DNA of 38,570 bases, from the NCBI GenBank assembly GCA_025356085.1, contig JANXUV010000119.1, forward strand, positions 1 through 38,570. The letters are read 5' to 3'. The stretch comes from Betaproteobacteria bacterium. Lineage in GTDB: Bacteria; Pseudomonadota; Gammaproteobacteria; Burkholderiales; SG8-39. Of this stretch, positions 32,433-38,570 are shown in pieces (position 1 is the first letter of the stretch; each line of letters begins with the position of its first letter). Under the pieces are notes generated by a model, which made no database searches, had not been told where the DNA came from, and worked only from the letters and a program-made list of their open reading frames with translations. Both the position numbers and the translations under genes were made by a program.

Positions 32433-33067
32433 ACCGCGACGAAGCCGGCAAGAAAATCTCCGCCGCAATCCGCGCGCACGCCGACTATCACGCCGCGCCG
32501 GCCTCGCTGGCCGCCGACGTGATGGCTGCGCTTCCCGTCGAAGAGGAATCGCCGCAGCGCCCACGCTGGCAGCGCTGGCTCGCGCAGGGCGCGGCCATGG
32601 CCGGCGTCGCGCTCGTCACCTGGGCGGCGACCATGGGCTACCTGCGCCCCGGCGAAGACGAGCGCCGCGCCGACGAAATCCTCGCCAGCCACGTCGGCGC
32701 CACGCTCGGCAAGCGCCTGATCCAGGTCGCCTCCTCCGACCAGCACACCGTGAAACCCTGGCTGAGCGCGCGCCTCGCCTATTCGCCGCCGGTCGCCGAC
32801 CTGTCGGCGCAAGGCTTCGAACTGCTCGGCGCCAGGCTCGATCACATCGCCGGCCAGCCGGTCGCCGTGCTGGTCTACAAGCGGCGCCAGCACCTGATCG
32901 ACGCCTACATCCGGCCCGCGCGCGGCGATGTGAAGGCGAGCGAGTCGAAACGCGACGGCTTCAACCTTTCGCGCTTCACGGCGGGCGAGATGGATTTCTG
33001 GCTGGTCTCCGACCTGAACCGGAACGAACTGGACGACTTGGCGCACCTGCTCTCGGCGCTGCGCTGA
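32429..33067 (+). CDS. Probable membrane anti-sigma factor
   Basis: A 212-residue protein with a cytoplasmic N-terminal about 50 residues ('MNRDEAGKKISAAIRAHADY', with the short helical anti-sigma-like segment 'APASLAADVMAAL'), one membrane helix (about 51-72, LAQGAAMAGVALVTWAATMG) and a periplasmic domain of about 140 residues. There is no HxxxCxxC zinc motif, so it is not a ZAS-type (redox) anti-sigma. The GTG start overlaps the sigma-factor stop (GTGA), the usual coupling of a sigma/anti-sigma pair. The periplasmic part ('GFELLGARLDHIAGQPVAVL') is seen in other transmembrane transcriptional regulators of this architecture. Confidence 0.85.
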   Translation: MNRDEAGKKISAAIRAHADYHAAPASLAADVMAALPVEEESPQRPRWQRWLAQGAAMAGVALVTWAATMGYLRPGEDERRADEILASHVGATLGKRLIQVASSDQHTVKPWLSARLAYSPPVADLSAQGFELLGARLDHIAGQPVAVLVYKRRQHLIDAYIRPARGDVKASESKRDGFNLSRFTAGEMDFWLVSDLNRNELDDLAHLLSALR

Positions 33068-33075
33068 CTGCTGGC

Positions 33076-33109
33076 GCTTTCGTCCGCTATCGGCCAGAAG
33101 CGGACATTC
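33076..33109 (+). repeat. 34-bp inverted repeat, left copy (GTCCGCT family)
   Basis: Reading GCTTTCGTCCGCTATCGGCC then AGAAGCGGACATTC. It is the reverse complement of 34529-34562 with a single mismatch. Inside it GTCCGCT and AGCGGAC form a 7-bp stem with a 10-base loop. It lies between the anti-sigma gene (plus) and dmeF (minus), and the dmeF stop codon (33108-33110) falls at its edge. The hairpin could also act as a terminator for either gene. Confidence 0.85.
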
Positions 33110-34064
33110 ACGCAGCCCGATGGGCGCCACCGGGACAGAACTGAATCTCGACCGTTATGTGGGCCAATTCCTCATGTTTGGCGAGCCACTGCTTTACGGT
33201 TCCCGGGGTAAGCGCCGTGTCATGGGTTACCAGACTCAAGATGCAAGCAAAGCGATCTTTGCCGACCCGCCACACATGCAGGTCACTGATCGTTGTATTG
33301 TGCCCCACACCCTGGGCTTGAACTTCTTCTCGTATTTCTTCTAAGACTGGGTGATCCATCTCCCGGTCGAGCAGCACTCGCGCCGTGGAGCGGATAAGGC
33401 CTGAGGCCCACACAGCTACCAATACGGCACCGACGAGTCCCATCACAGGATCGAGCCAGTTCCAACCCCAGAGCCATCCACCAACCAATGCGACGATAGC
33501 CAAAACTGACGTCGCAGCGTCAGCAACGACGTGTACATAGGCCGAACGCAGGTTCAAATCATGGTGATGATGCACATGGTCGTCGCTCTCATGGTGGTGA
33601 CCGTGCTCGTGTCCGCGCTCAAGTATGACCGCGCACACCACATTGACGATAAAGCCGACGACGGCAACAGGAATGGCTTGTTGGAATTGGATTGATTGAG
33701 GGTGGAGGAGCCGTTCGACCGATCCGAACACCATTAGGGCGGCGATGCCGAGTAACAACAGCGCACTGGAGAAACCGCCGAGTATCTCGATCTTCCATGT
33801 TCCAAAGGCAAAGGTGTCGTCGCCCGCATAGCGGCGCGCTGCCACATACGCAAAGGCGCTCAGTCCAATGGCCAATGCGTGAGAACTCATGTGCCAGCCA
33901 TCAGCAAGCAAGGCCATCGAGTTAAAAACCCAGCCGGCCCAGATCTCAATAACCATCATTGTGGCTGTGATCCACATGACAGCCCTCGTACTGCGTTCGG
34001 CCGCGGCACTTCCCTTATCGAACCGATGGTCGTGAATCCAAGGTGTGAGATCGTGGGTGTGCAT
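33108..34064 (-). CDS. dmeF: Cation diffusion facilitator, Co/Ni efflux DmeF type
   Basis: A 318-residue inner-membrane CDF protein exporting divalent cations (Co2+/Ni2+ in characterised DmeF) by proton antiport. It opens MHTHDLTPWIHDHRFD with the DmeF-specific 'ERSTRAVMWITATMMVIEIW'. Transmembrane metal-site segments are LADGWHMSSHALAIG (Asp55, His58, His62) and YVHVVADAATS (His178, Asp182). A His-rich cytoplasmic loop lies at 150-169 (GHEHGHHH, then HVHHHHD). The C-terminal cytoplasmic domain includes HNTTISDLHVWRVGKD. The region is poorer in G+C than its neighbours (32-35 of 60 in lines I counted), suggesting acquisition. The last residues (PGGAHRAA) run up to the inverted repeat. Confidence 0.95.
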   Translation of the reverse strand: MHTHDLTPWIHDHRFDKGSAAAERSTRAVMWITATMMVIEIWAGWVFNSMALLADGWHMSSHALAIGLSAFAYVAARRYAGDDTFAFGTWKIEILGGFSSALLLLGIAALMVFGSVERLLHPQSIQFQQAIPVAVVGFIVNVVCAVILERGHEHGHHHESDDHVHHHHDLNLRSAYVHVVADAATSVLAIVALVGGWLWGWNWLDPVMGLVGAVLVAVWASGLIRSTARVLLDREMDHPVLEEIREEVQAQGVGHNTTISDLHVWRVGKDRFACILSLVTHDTALTPGTVKQWLAKHEELAHITVEIQFCPGGAHRAA

Positions 34065-34122
34065 AGCAGTCCGATCAATTCAACGTAGGGAGTGTCGGCT
34101 TTGGGTTGTTAGCGGTCATTCA

Positions 34123-34413
34123 TCATTCGTCAGCTTCGAAGATATGCCGCTTGTCGAAAATAATCAGTTCTCCGATCCGTATATCTCGGGCCAGTACGGC
34201 ATCTCCGGGCTCAATACCAACGATCTCGCCCACGAAGAGACTGCTTTTCTCGCGGACCTTCACGCGAATCTTTGTATTTCCTGTACGCAGGGTAACCGCC
34301 TTGGCGTCCGCAAGGCTCCAAAGGCGCAGTGACCGATGTTCAGGGTCGGAAATCCACGCAGACAGCTTACCGCCCCTCTTGCTGGAAAACCGTAGTTGAT
34401 CAGCGCTCAGCAT
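34123..34413 (-). CDS. Unknown 96-residue protein upstream of dmeF
   Basis: A small protein reading MLSADQLRFSSKRGGKLSAW at the N-terminus and ending 'DIRIGELIIFDKRHIFEADE'. It contains no Cys and only two His, so it is not a CsoR/RcnR-type metal sensor. The second half alternates strands (TKIRVKVREKSSLFVGEIVG) and ends in a GxxIxFxxxHIF pattern that reminds me of DUF2314-like small barrels, a weak resemblance. The ATG at 34413 lacks a strong ribosome-binding site; the frame stays open to 34602 but that part is repeat sequence. It ends 58 bases before dmeF on the same strand and shares its lower G+C (30 of 60 at 34141-34200). The function is unknown. Confidence 0.65.
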   Translation of the reverse strand: MLSADQLRFSSKRGGKLSAWISDPEHRSLRLWSLADAKAVTLRTGNTKIRVKVREKSSLFVGEIVGIEPGDAVLARDIRIGELIIFDKRHIFEADE

Positions 34414-34440
34414 CTGTCCGGGTTCTCGGAATCTTGTAAG

Positions 34441-34467
34441 GTCCGCTTTGGGTCGATAGCAGACATT
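34441..34467 (+). repeat. Diverged GTCCGCT-family repeat unit
   Basis: 27 bases beginning GTCCGCTTTGGGTCGATAGC and ending AGACATT. It aligns without gaps to the central 27 bases of the left 34-bp copy and to the reverse complement of the right copy (about 20 of 27 identical to the latter). A further partial unit starts at 34479 (GGTCCGCTGGACG). Translated, this stretch gives the phrase SAIDPKRT on the minus strand, which I remember from spurious short ORFs in many proteobacterial genomes. Confidence 0.65.
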
Positions 34468-34528
34468 GTAGGCGCAGGGTCCGCTGGACGTTGGGACAAA
34501 CCCTGAGGGCTCTTTTCCAAGTAGGGCA

Positions 34529-34562
34529 GAATGTCCGCTTCTGGCCGACAGCGGACGAAAGC
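34529..34562 (-). repeat. 34-bp inverted repeat, right copy (GTCCGCT family)
   Basis: GAATGTCCGCTTCTGGCCGA then CAGCGGACGAAAGC; the reverse complement differs from 33076-33109 at one base. With the left copy it bounds about 1.45 kb holding dmeF and the unknown small gene. The stretch 34414-34608 contains this copy and the diverged units and otherwise no gene that I can support. Confidence 0.85.
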
Positions 34563-34608
34563 ATGCGGCGGAAGTTTCGAGGGAACATGGCCGACTGGCC
34601 ACATCGGC

Positions 34609-35907
34609 CTATTCCTGCCCAGGCTTAGGCAGCGTGGATACGGCCTGCAGCTTGCGCGGCTGGCGCTCGACGGGTTCTAGCGACTTGATCTCGACGTCGT
34701 CGGCGCCCGCTTTCAGGTCGCGGAGTTTCCGCGCCGACACCAGAACGCGGCTTTCAAGCGACGACACAGCATCGTTGTAGGACTTCACTGCCTGGTCGAG
34801 GCGGTTGCCGACGGTGCTCCAGTGCTCTGTCATGGTCGAGATGCGTTCGTAGAGTTGCCGGCCGAGGTCGGCGACTTCCTGCGCGTTCTTCGCGAGCGCC
34901 TCCTGACGCCAGCCGTAGGCGACGGCGCGCAATAGCGCGATCAGCGTGGTCGGCGTCGCGGGAATCACCTTCTCCGCCACGCCGGACTCGATGAGGGACG
35001 GATCCTGCTGCAGGGCCGCGCTGAAGAACATCTCACCCGGCAGGAACATCACGACGAATTCGGGCGACGGCTGGAACTGCTCCCAGTAGGCCTTGCGGCC
35101 CAGCGAGGTCATGTGGTCGCGTACCTGGCGCGCGTGATCGGCGAGCTTCGCCTGCTGCGTCGCTTCATCGGGCGCCTCGATGGCGTCGATGTAGGCCGCG
35201 AGCGGCGTCTTGGCGTCAATGACGACCTGCTTGCCTCCCGGCAGCCGCACGATCATGTCCGGGCGCAGGCGGCCGGTGTCCTCGTTGCCGCGCGTCTCCT
35301 GCTCCACGAAATCGCAGTGCTCCAGCATCTGCGCCATCTCGACGACGCGCTTGAGCTGCATCTCGCCCCAACGGCCGCGCACAGCGGGCTGGCGCAGCGC
35401 CTTGACGAGGTTCGCGGTCTCGCCCTGCAGTCGCGGCAACTGCGTCTCCACCAGGCCGCGCACCTGCTCGGACAGCGCCGAGTAGGCGGAGATGCGCGAC
35501 TTCTCCAGCTCGCCCAGCTTGCCGTCCACCTGCTTCAGCGAATCCTGCAGCGGCTTTACCATCGCATCGATGGCCTGCTGGCGCTTCTCCAGGTCGGCCT
35601 TCGCGCCGGTCTGATGGACTTCGAGCTCCTTCTTCGCGAGCTCGAGGAACTGCGTGCTGCTGCTCTTCAGCGCTTCGGCGGACAGCGCCTTGAAGGTTTC
35701 GCCCAGCCGCGCCTGCGCGTCCTGCAGCGCGGCGAGCTTTTCCTGGGACGACTTGCGCTCGCTCTCGAGGCTGGCCTCGGCGGCGGAGCGCCGGATGGAT
35801 TCGCTGCGCAGTTCGTCGGCCGCGGCCGACAGCTTGCGGCTCGCCGCGAACCAGCCGATGCCCAGTCCTGCAATGAGCGCGACGCCAGCGATCAGGACTT
35901 CAGTCAT
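34609..35907 (-). CDS. rmuC: DNA recombination protein RmuC
   Basis: A 432-residue protein with an N-terminal membrane helix (residues 3-21), a long coiled coil (about 25-150, rich in Glu, Lys, Gln and Ala) and the RmuC nuclease-like domain. The domain shows 'LRQPAVRGRWGEMQLKRVVE', 'GRLRPDMIVRLPGGKQVVID' with AKTPLAAY, and 'ATPTTLIALLRAVAYGWRQE'; the D-x(n)-V-x-D-A-K element is the PD-(D/E)XK-like core. RmuC limits recombination between inverted repeats in E. coli. It follows the FtsX-like permease gene by 15 bases on the same strand. Confidence 0.96.
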   Translation of the reverse strand: MTEVLIAGVALIAGLGIGWFAASRKLSAAADELRSESIRRSAAEASLESERKSSQEKLAALQDAQARLGETFKALSAEALKSSSTQFLELAKKELEVHQTGAKADLEKRQQAIDAMVKPLQDSLKQVDGKLGELEKSRISAYSALSEQVRGLVETQLPRLQGETANLVKALRQPAVRGRWGEMQLKRVVEMAQMLEHCDFVEQETRGNEDTGRLRPDMIVRLPGGKQVVIDAKTPLAAYIDAIEAPDEATQQAKLADHARQVRDHMTSLGRKAYWEQFQPSPEFVVMFLPGEMFFSAALQQDPSLIESGVAEKVIPATPTTLIALLRAVAYGWRQEALAKNAQEVADLGRQLYERISTMTEHWSTVGNRLDQAVKSYNDAVSSLESRVLVSARKLRDLKAGADDVEIKSLEPVERQPRKLQAVSTLPKPGQE

Positions 35908-35922
35908 GGGCCATTCTACGTC

Positions 35923-38412
35923 TCAGACTGAATCACGCAGCGTGAGCGCGGGCGAAGCCGACAGCACCTTGCGCGCCGACAGCCAGGCGTTGAGCGAGAG
36001 CAGCAGCACGCCGGCGAGCGGGCCGAAGATCCACAGGCCGGCGCTGGGCGGGAGGTCGAGCTCGAACACCTGCCGCGCCAGCAGCTGGCCGATGGCGGCG
36101 GCGCCGGCGGTGGCGAGGATGCCGGCGAGCAGGCCCATCGCGAGGAATTCCACGCGCTGGCTGCCGGTGACCTGCGCGCGCGAGGCGCCGTAGACGCGCA
36201 TCACGGCGGCTTCGCGCCGGCGCTCGTCTTCGGTGGCGACCAGCGCCGAGTACAGCACCAGCAGGCCCGCGCCCAGCGCGAACATGAACACCACCTGCAC
36301 CGCGCTGATCACCTGGTCGATGATGTCCTGCGCCTGCTTCAGCGCGGCGCCGACGTCCACCACGGTGAGGTTGGGGAAGCGCACGGTGAGTTCGTTCATC
36401 AGCGCTTCCGAGCCGGGCTCGAGCCGGAACGCCGAGATGTAGCTGGACGGGAAGCGCCCGATCAGGGAAGGCGGCCCGATGACGAAGAAATTCACCTTCA
36501 TGGAATCCCAGCGCAATTTGCGCATGGAACTGATGCGCGCGCTGAAGGATTCCCCGCCAACCGTGAAGGTCAGCTCGTCGCCCATCTTCCAGCCGAGGGT
36601 CCTGGCGATGCCCTCCTCCACCGAGACTTCCTTCGAGTCCTGCGCGAACCACTGGCCCGCAACCAGCGTGTTGTGGGCGGGCGGCTGGACGAAGTACGAG
36701 AGGTTGAATTCGCGCTCGACCAGGCGCCGCGCGCGTTCCTCGGTGAAATCGTCCTCGGAGACCTTCCTGCCGTTCACCTCGGTCAGCCGGCCGCGCACCA
36801 TCGGGTTCAACTCCGGCGGCGCGATCTTCTTGTCCGCGAAGAAAGCCTTCACTTCGGCAAGCTGGTCCGGCTGCACGCCGAGCAGGAAGCGGTTCGGCGC
36901 ATCGGGCGGCGCGCTGCGCCGCCAGGCGTTCACCAGGTCGTTGCGCGTGAAGGTCAGCAGCAGCACCGCGGTTAGGCCGAGCGCGAGGCTCGCCACCTGG
37001 ATGGCGTTGCCGCGCGCGTGCCGCCGCAGGTTCGCCAGCCCGTAGCGCAAGGCGATGTTCTGTTTTCCGATTTTTCTCGAGAAAAAGCTTCCCGAGAGAA
37101 AGCGCAGGCCCAGCCACGCCACGGCCGCGAACAGCGTCACCGCGACGCCGAAGCCGCCGACCACCGTGACGCCGAGGCGGATATCGCCGGCCTGCCAGAT
37201 CAGCAGGCCCGACAGCGAAGCAAGGCCGGCGAGATAGACCGCCACGGTGCCGCCCTTGGCCGGACCCGATTCGCGCCGGATCACCCGCACCGCCGGGACG
37301 TTCTTCAGCTGCACCAGCGGCGGCAGCGAGAAACCGAGCAGCAGCACCAGGCCCACCAGGAAGCCTTGTGCCGCCGGCAGCGCGGAGGGCGCCGGCAGAT
37401 CGGCGCGCAGCAGCTCGCCGAGGATTTCGGCGATGAAATACTGCGCCACGAAGCCGATGGCGACGCCGATCGCGCAGGAGAAAACGCCCAGCAGGAGGAA
37501 TTCCAGCCCGAACAGGGACAGCAGCCTGCCCTGCGTCACGCCCAGGCAGCGCATCACCGCGCAGCTGTCGAGATGGCGCTCGACGAAGCGGCGCGTGCCG
37601 AGCGCGATGGCGACGCCGGCCAGGATAGCGGCAAGCAGCGCGGTGAGGCCAAGGAAGCGCTGCGCCCGGTCGATGGACACGCGCACTTCGGGGCGGCCGC
37701 TTTCCAGGTTGTCCACGCGCTGGCCGCGCTCCAGGTTGCCGCGCGCCCAGGCGTCCAGCGCGGCGATGCCCTCGCGCGGCCCGGCGGCGTACAGGTAGTA
37801 GGAGATGCGGCTGCCGGTCTGCACCAGCCCGGTCGCCGGCACGTCGGCAACGTTCATGAACAGGCGCGGCGCGATGTTGAAGAAATTGGCGCCGCGCTCG
37901 GGTTCCAGCGTGAGGATGGCGGCCACTTCCAGCGTGGCGTTGCCGAGCTTGAGGCGCGAGCCGACCGGCGCGGCCAGCGACGTGACGAGGCGCTCCTCGA
38001 TCCAGACCTTGCCGGGCGGCGGCCCGGCCTGCGCGGGACCGTCTCCGGCGTTCACCGCCGGCGCGATGCGCAGGCGGCCGCGCAGGGGATAGTTTTCCGT
38101 GACTGCCTTGACGCCCGTGAGCTGAGAGTTTTCACCTTGCATCACCATGCTGATGAAGGTGGTGGATTCGGCGTGCTGCAGGCCCCGGCGCGCGATCTCC
38201 CCGGCGACGCCTCGCTGCCAGGGGTGGTCGGAAACCATCACCAGGTCGGCGCCCAGGAGCTGATGCGCGTCGCGCACCAGGGCGCTGCCGACGCGGTCGG
38301 CGAAAAAAGCGACGCTGGTGATGCTCGCCACCGCCACCACCAGTGCCATGGCGAGGACGCGCAGCTCGCCCGCGCGCCAGTCGCGCAGCAGCATTTTCAA
38401 CGACTGCTTCAC
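35923..38412 (-). CDS. FtsX-like ABC transporter permease (YbbP type)
   Basis: An 829-residue inner-membrane protein. The first helix begins at about residue 20 ('LAMALVVAVASITSVAFFAD'), a periplasmic domain of about 200 residues follows ('GADLVMVSDHPW', 'ESTTFISMVMQGENSQLTGV'), then FtsX-type helices (about 255-345 and 385-445), a second periplasmic domain and a C-terminal set of three helices ending LTLRDSV. Two FtsX/MacB-like halves and the total length match YbbP-type permeases, which work with the YbbA ATPase; the substrate is not established. The GTG start overlaps the ATPase stop (GTGA). Confidence 0.93.
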   Translation of the reverse strand: MKQSLKMLLRDWRAGELRVLAMALVVAVASITSVAFFADRVGSALVRDAHQLLGADLVMVSDHPWQRGVAGEIARRGLQHAESTTFISMVMQGENSQLTGVKAVTENYPLRGRLRIAPAVNAGDGPAQAGPPPGKVWIEERLVTSLAAPVGSRLKLGNATLEVAAILTLEPERGANFFNIAPRLFMNVADVPATGLVQTGSRISYYLYAAGPREGIAALDAWARGNLERGQRVDNLESGRPEVRVSIDRAQRFLGLTALLAAILAGVAIALGTRRFVERHLDSCAVMRCLGVTQGRLLSLFGLEFLLLGVFSCAIGVAIGFVAQYFIAEILGELLRADLPAPSALPAAQGFLVGLVLLLGFSLPPLVQLKNVPAVRVIRRESGPAKGGTVAVYLAGLASLSGLLIWQAGDIRLGVTVVGGFGVAVTLFAAVAWLGLRFLSGSFFSRKIGKQNIALRYGLANLRRHARGNAIQVASLALGLTAVLLLTFTRNDLVNAWRRSAPPDAPNRFLLGVQPDQLAEVKAFFADKKIAPPELNPMVRGRLTEVNGRKVSEDDFTEERARRLVEREFNLSYFVQPPAHNTLVAGQWFAQDSKEVSVEEGIARTLGWKMGDELTFTVGGESFSARISSMRKLRWDSMKVNFFVIGPPSLIGRFPSSYISAFRLEPGSEALMNELTVRFPNLTVVDVGAALKQAQDIIDQVISAVQVVFMFALGAGLLVLYSALVATEDERRREAAVMRVYGASRAQVTGSQRVEFLAMGLLAGILATAGAAAIGQLLARQVFELDLPPSAGLWIFGPLAGVLLLSLNAWLSARKVLSASPALTLRDSV

Positions 38413-38570
38413 GCGGCCATCCTGCCCGCCACCAGGCGGATCGCGCGCCCGCAGCGCTGCGCCAGGTGCTCGTCGTGCGTCACCATGACGAGCGTGGTGC
38501 CGTAGCTGCGGTTCAATTCGAAGATCAGGTCGATCACGCTCGTGCCCGCCGCCGCATCCAGGCTGCCGGT
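38409..38570 (-). CDS. ABC transporter ATP-binding protein (YbbA type), C-terminal fragment
   Basis: The last 53 residues of an ABC ATPase whose 5' part lies beyond the window. TGSLDAAAGTSVIDLIFELN is the D-loop region after Walker B, and TTLVMVTHDEHLAQRCGR holds the switch His. The GRAIRLVAGRM ending is typical of LolD/YbbA/MacB-class ATPases. Overlap with the YbbP-like permease confirms the partner. Confidence 0.9.
   Translation of the reverse strand, partial: TGSLDAAAGTSVIDLIFELNRSYGTTLVMVTHDEHLAQRCGRAIRLVAGRMAA

Noticed and set aside
33120-33344. A 74-codon plus-strand open frame in the dmeF 3' region
   Set aside because: It is antisense to the conserved C-terminal domain of dmeF and has no ribosome-binding site or recognisable pattern.
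34407-34604. Minus-strand short open frame containing the phrase SAIDPKRT
   Set aside because: It is the translation of the GTCCGCT-family repeats. The phrase recurs in spurious annotations and no coding signal supports a gene.

Overview
The window is GC-rich, gene-dense DNA (mostly about 63-77% GC by hand count of sample lines) from a respiratory Gram-negative bacterium, most likely a betaproteobacterium. The pointers are a complete System I cytochrome c maturation operon, a Tat-exported formate dehydrogenase of the type that travels with DUF3305/DUF3306 proteins, a COX15-type heme A synthase and DmeF. I see no rRNA, tRNA, CRISPR array, prophage or transposase gene, and no stretch over 300 bases lacks a gene.

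Layout. Positions 1-3530 (minus strand) hold a transglutaminase-like exported protein, a tungstate-type ABC transporter (TupB, TupC, TupA) and the start of a ModE-type DNA-binding protein. Positions 3658-5863 (plus) hold a rhodanese-ChrB protein with an internal gap, chromate transporter ChrA and a DUF1330 protein. Positions 5860-15614 (minus) form a large formate dehydrogenase locus. In transcription order it runs DUF3305, DUF3306, a 703-residue six-cluster ferredoxin-like protein, a TorD-like chaperone, a 170-bp gap, a small Tat protein, the catalytic alpha subunit (Cys at the metal site), the four-cluster beta subunit, a small lipoprotein, the cytochrome b gamma subunit, a small exported Lys/Ala-rich protein and a Cu/Zn superoxide dismutase. 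Positions 15694-18520 (plus) carry moaA, fdhD and a short acyl-CoA-dehydrogenase-like gene. Positions 18517-20054 (minus) carry an MFS transporter and an MliC-like lipoprotein.

Positions 20130-30061 (plus) are one tightly packed run: ccmABCDEFGHI, mobA, moeA, a cysteine-dioxygenase-like gene and ctaA, nearly all joined by 4-base stop/start overlaps. A TMEM165/GDT1-family transporter (30004-30570, minus) overlaps the end of ctaA. Positions 30657-33067 (plus) encode a Tat-exported metallophosphoesterase, a cupredoxin with an altered CuA-like ligand set, an ECF sigma factor and a probable anti-sigma factor. Positions 33076-34562 are a lower-GC island (dmeF plus an unknown small protein) bounded by inverted copies of a 34-bp repeat. 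Positions 34609-38570 (minus) hold rmuC, an FtsX-like permease and the end of its ATPase.

Working together: the Tup transporter brings in the oxyanion; MoaA, MoeA and MobA build the pyranopterin guanine dinucleotide cofactor; FdhD and the TorD-like chaperone mature the formate dehydrogenase; Tat exports it. The Ccm system and CtaA supply c-type and a-type hemes for the respiratory chain that would receive the electrons. The most interesting points are the six-cluster iron-sulfur protein, sodC inside the formate dehydrogenase operon, the gapped ChrB, the metallophosphoesterase-cupredoxin-ECF cassette with two substituted metal ligands, and the repeat-bounded dmeF island.
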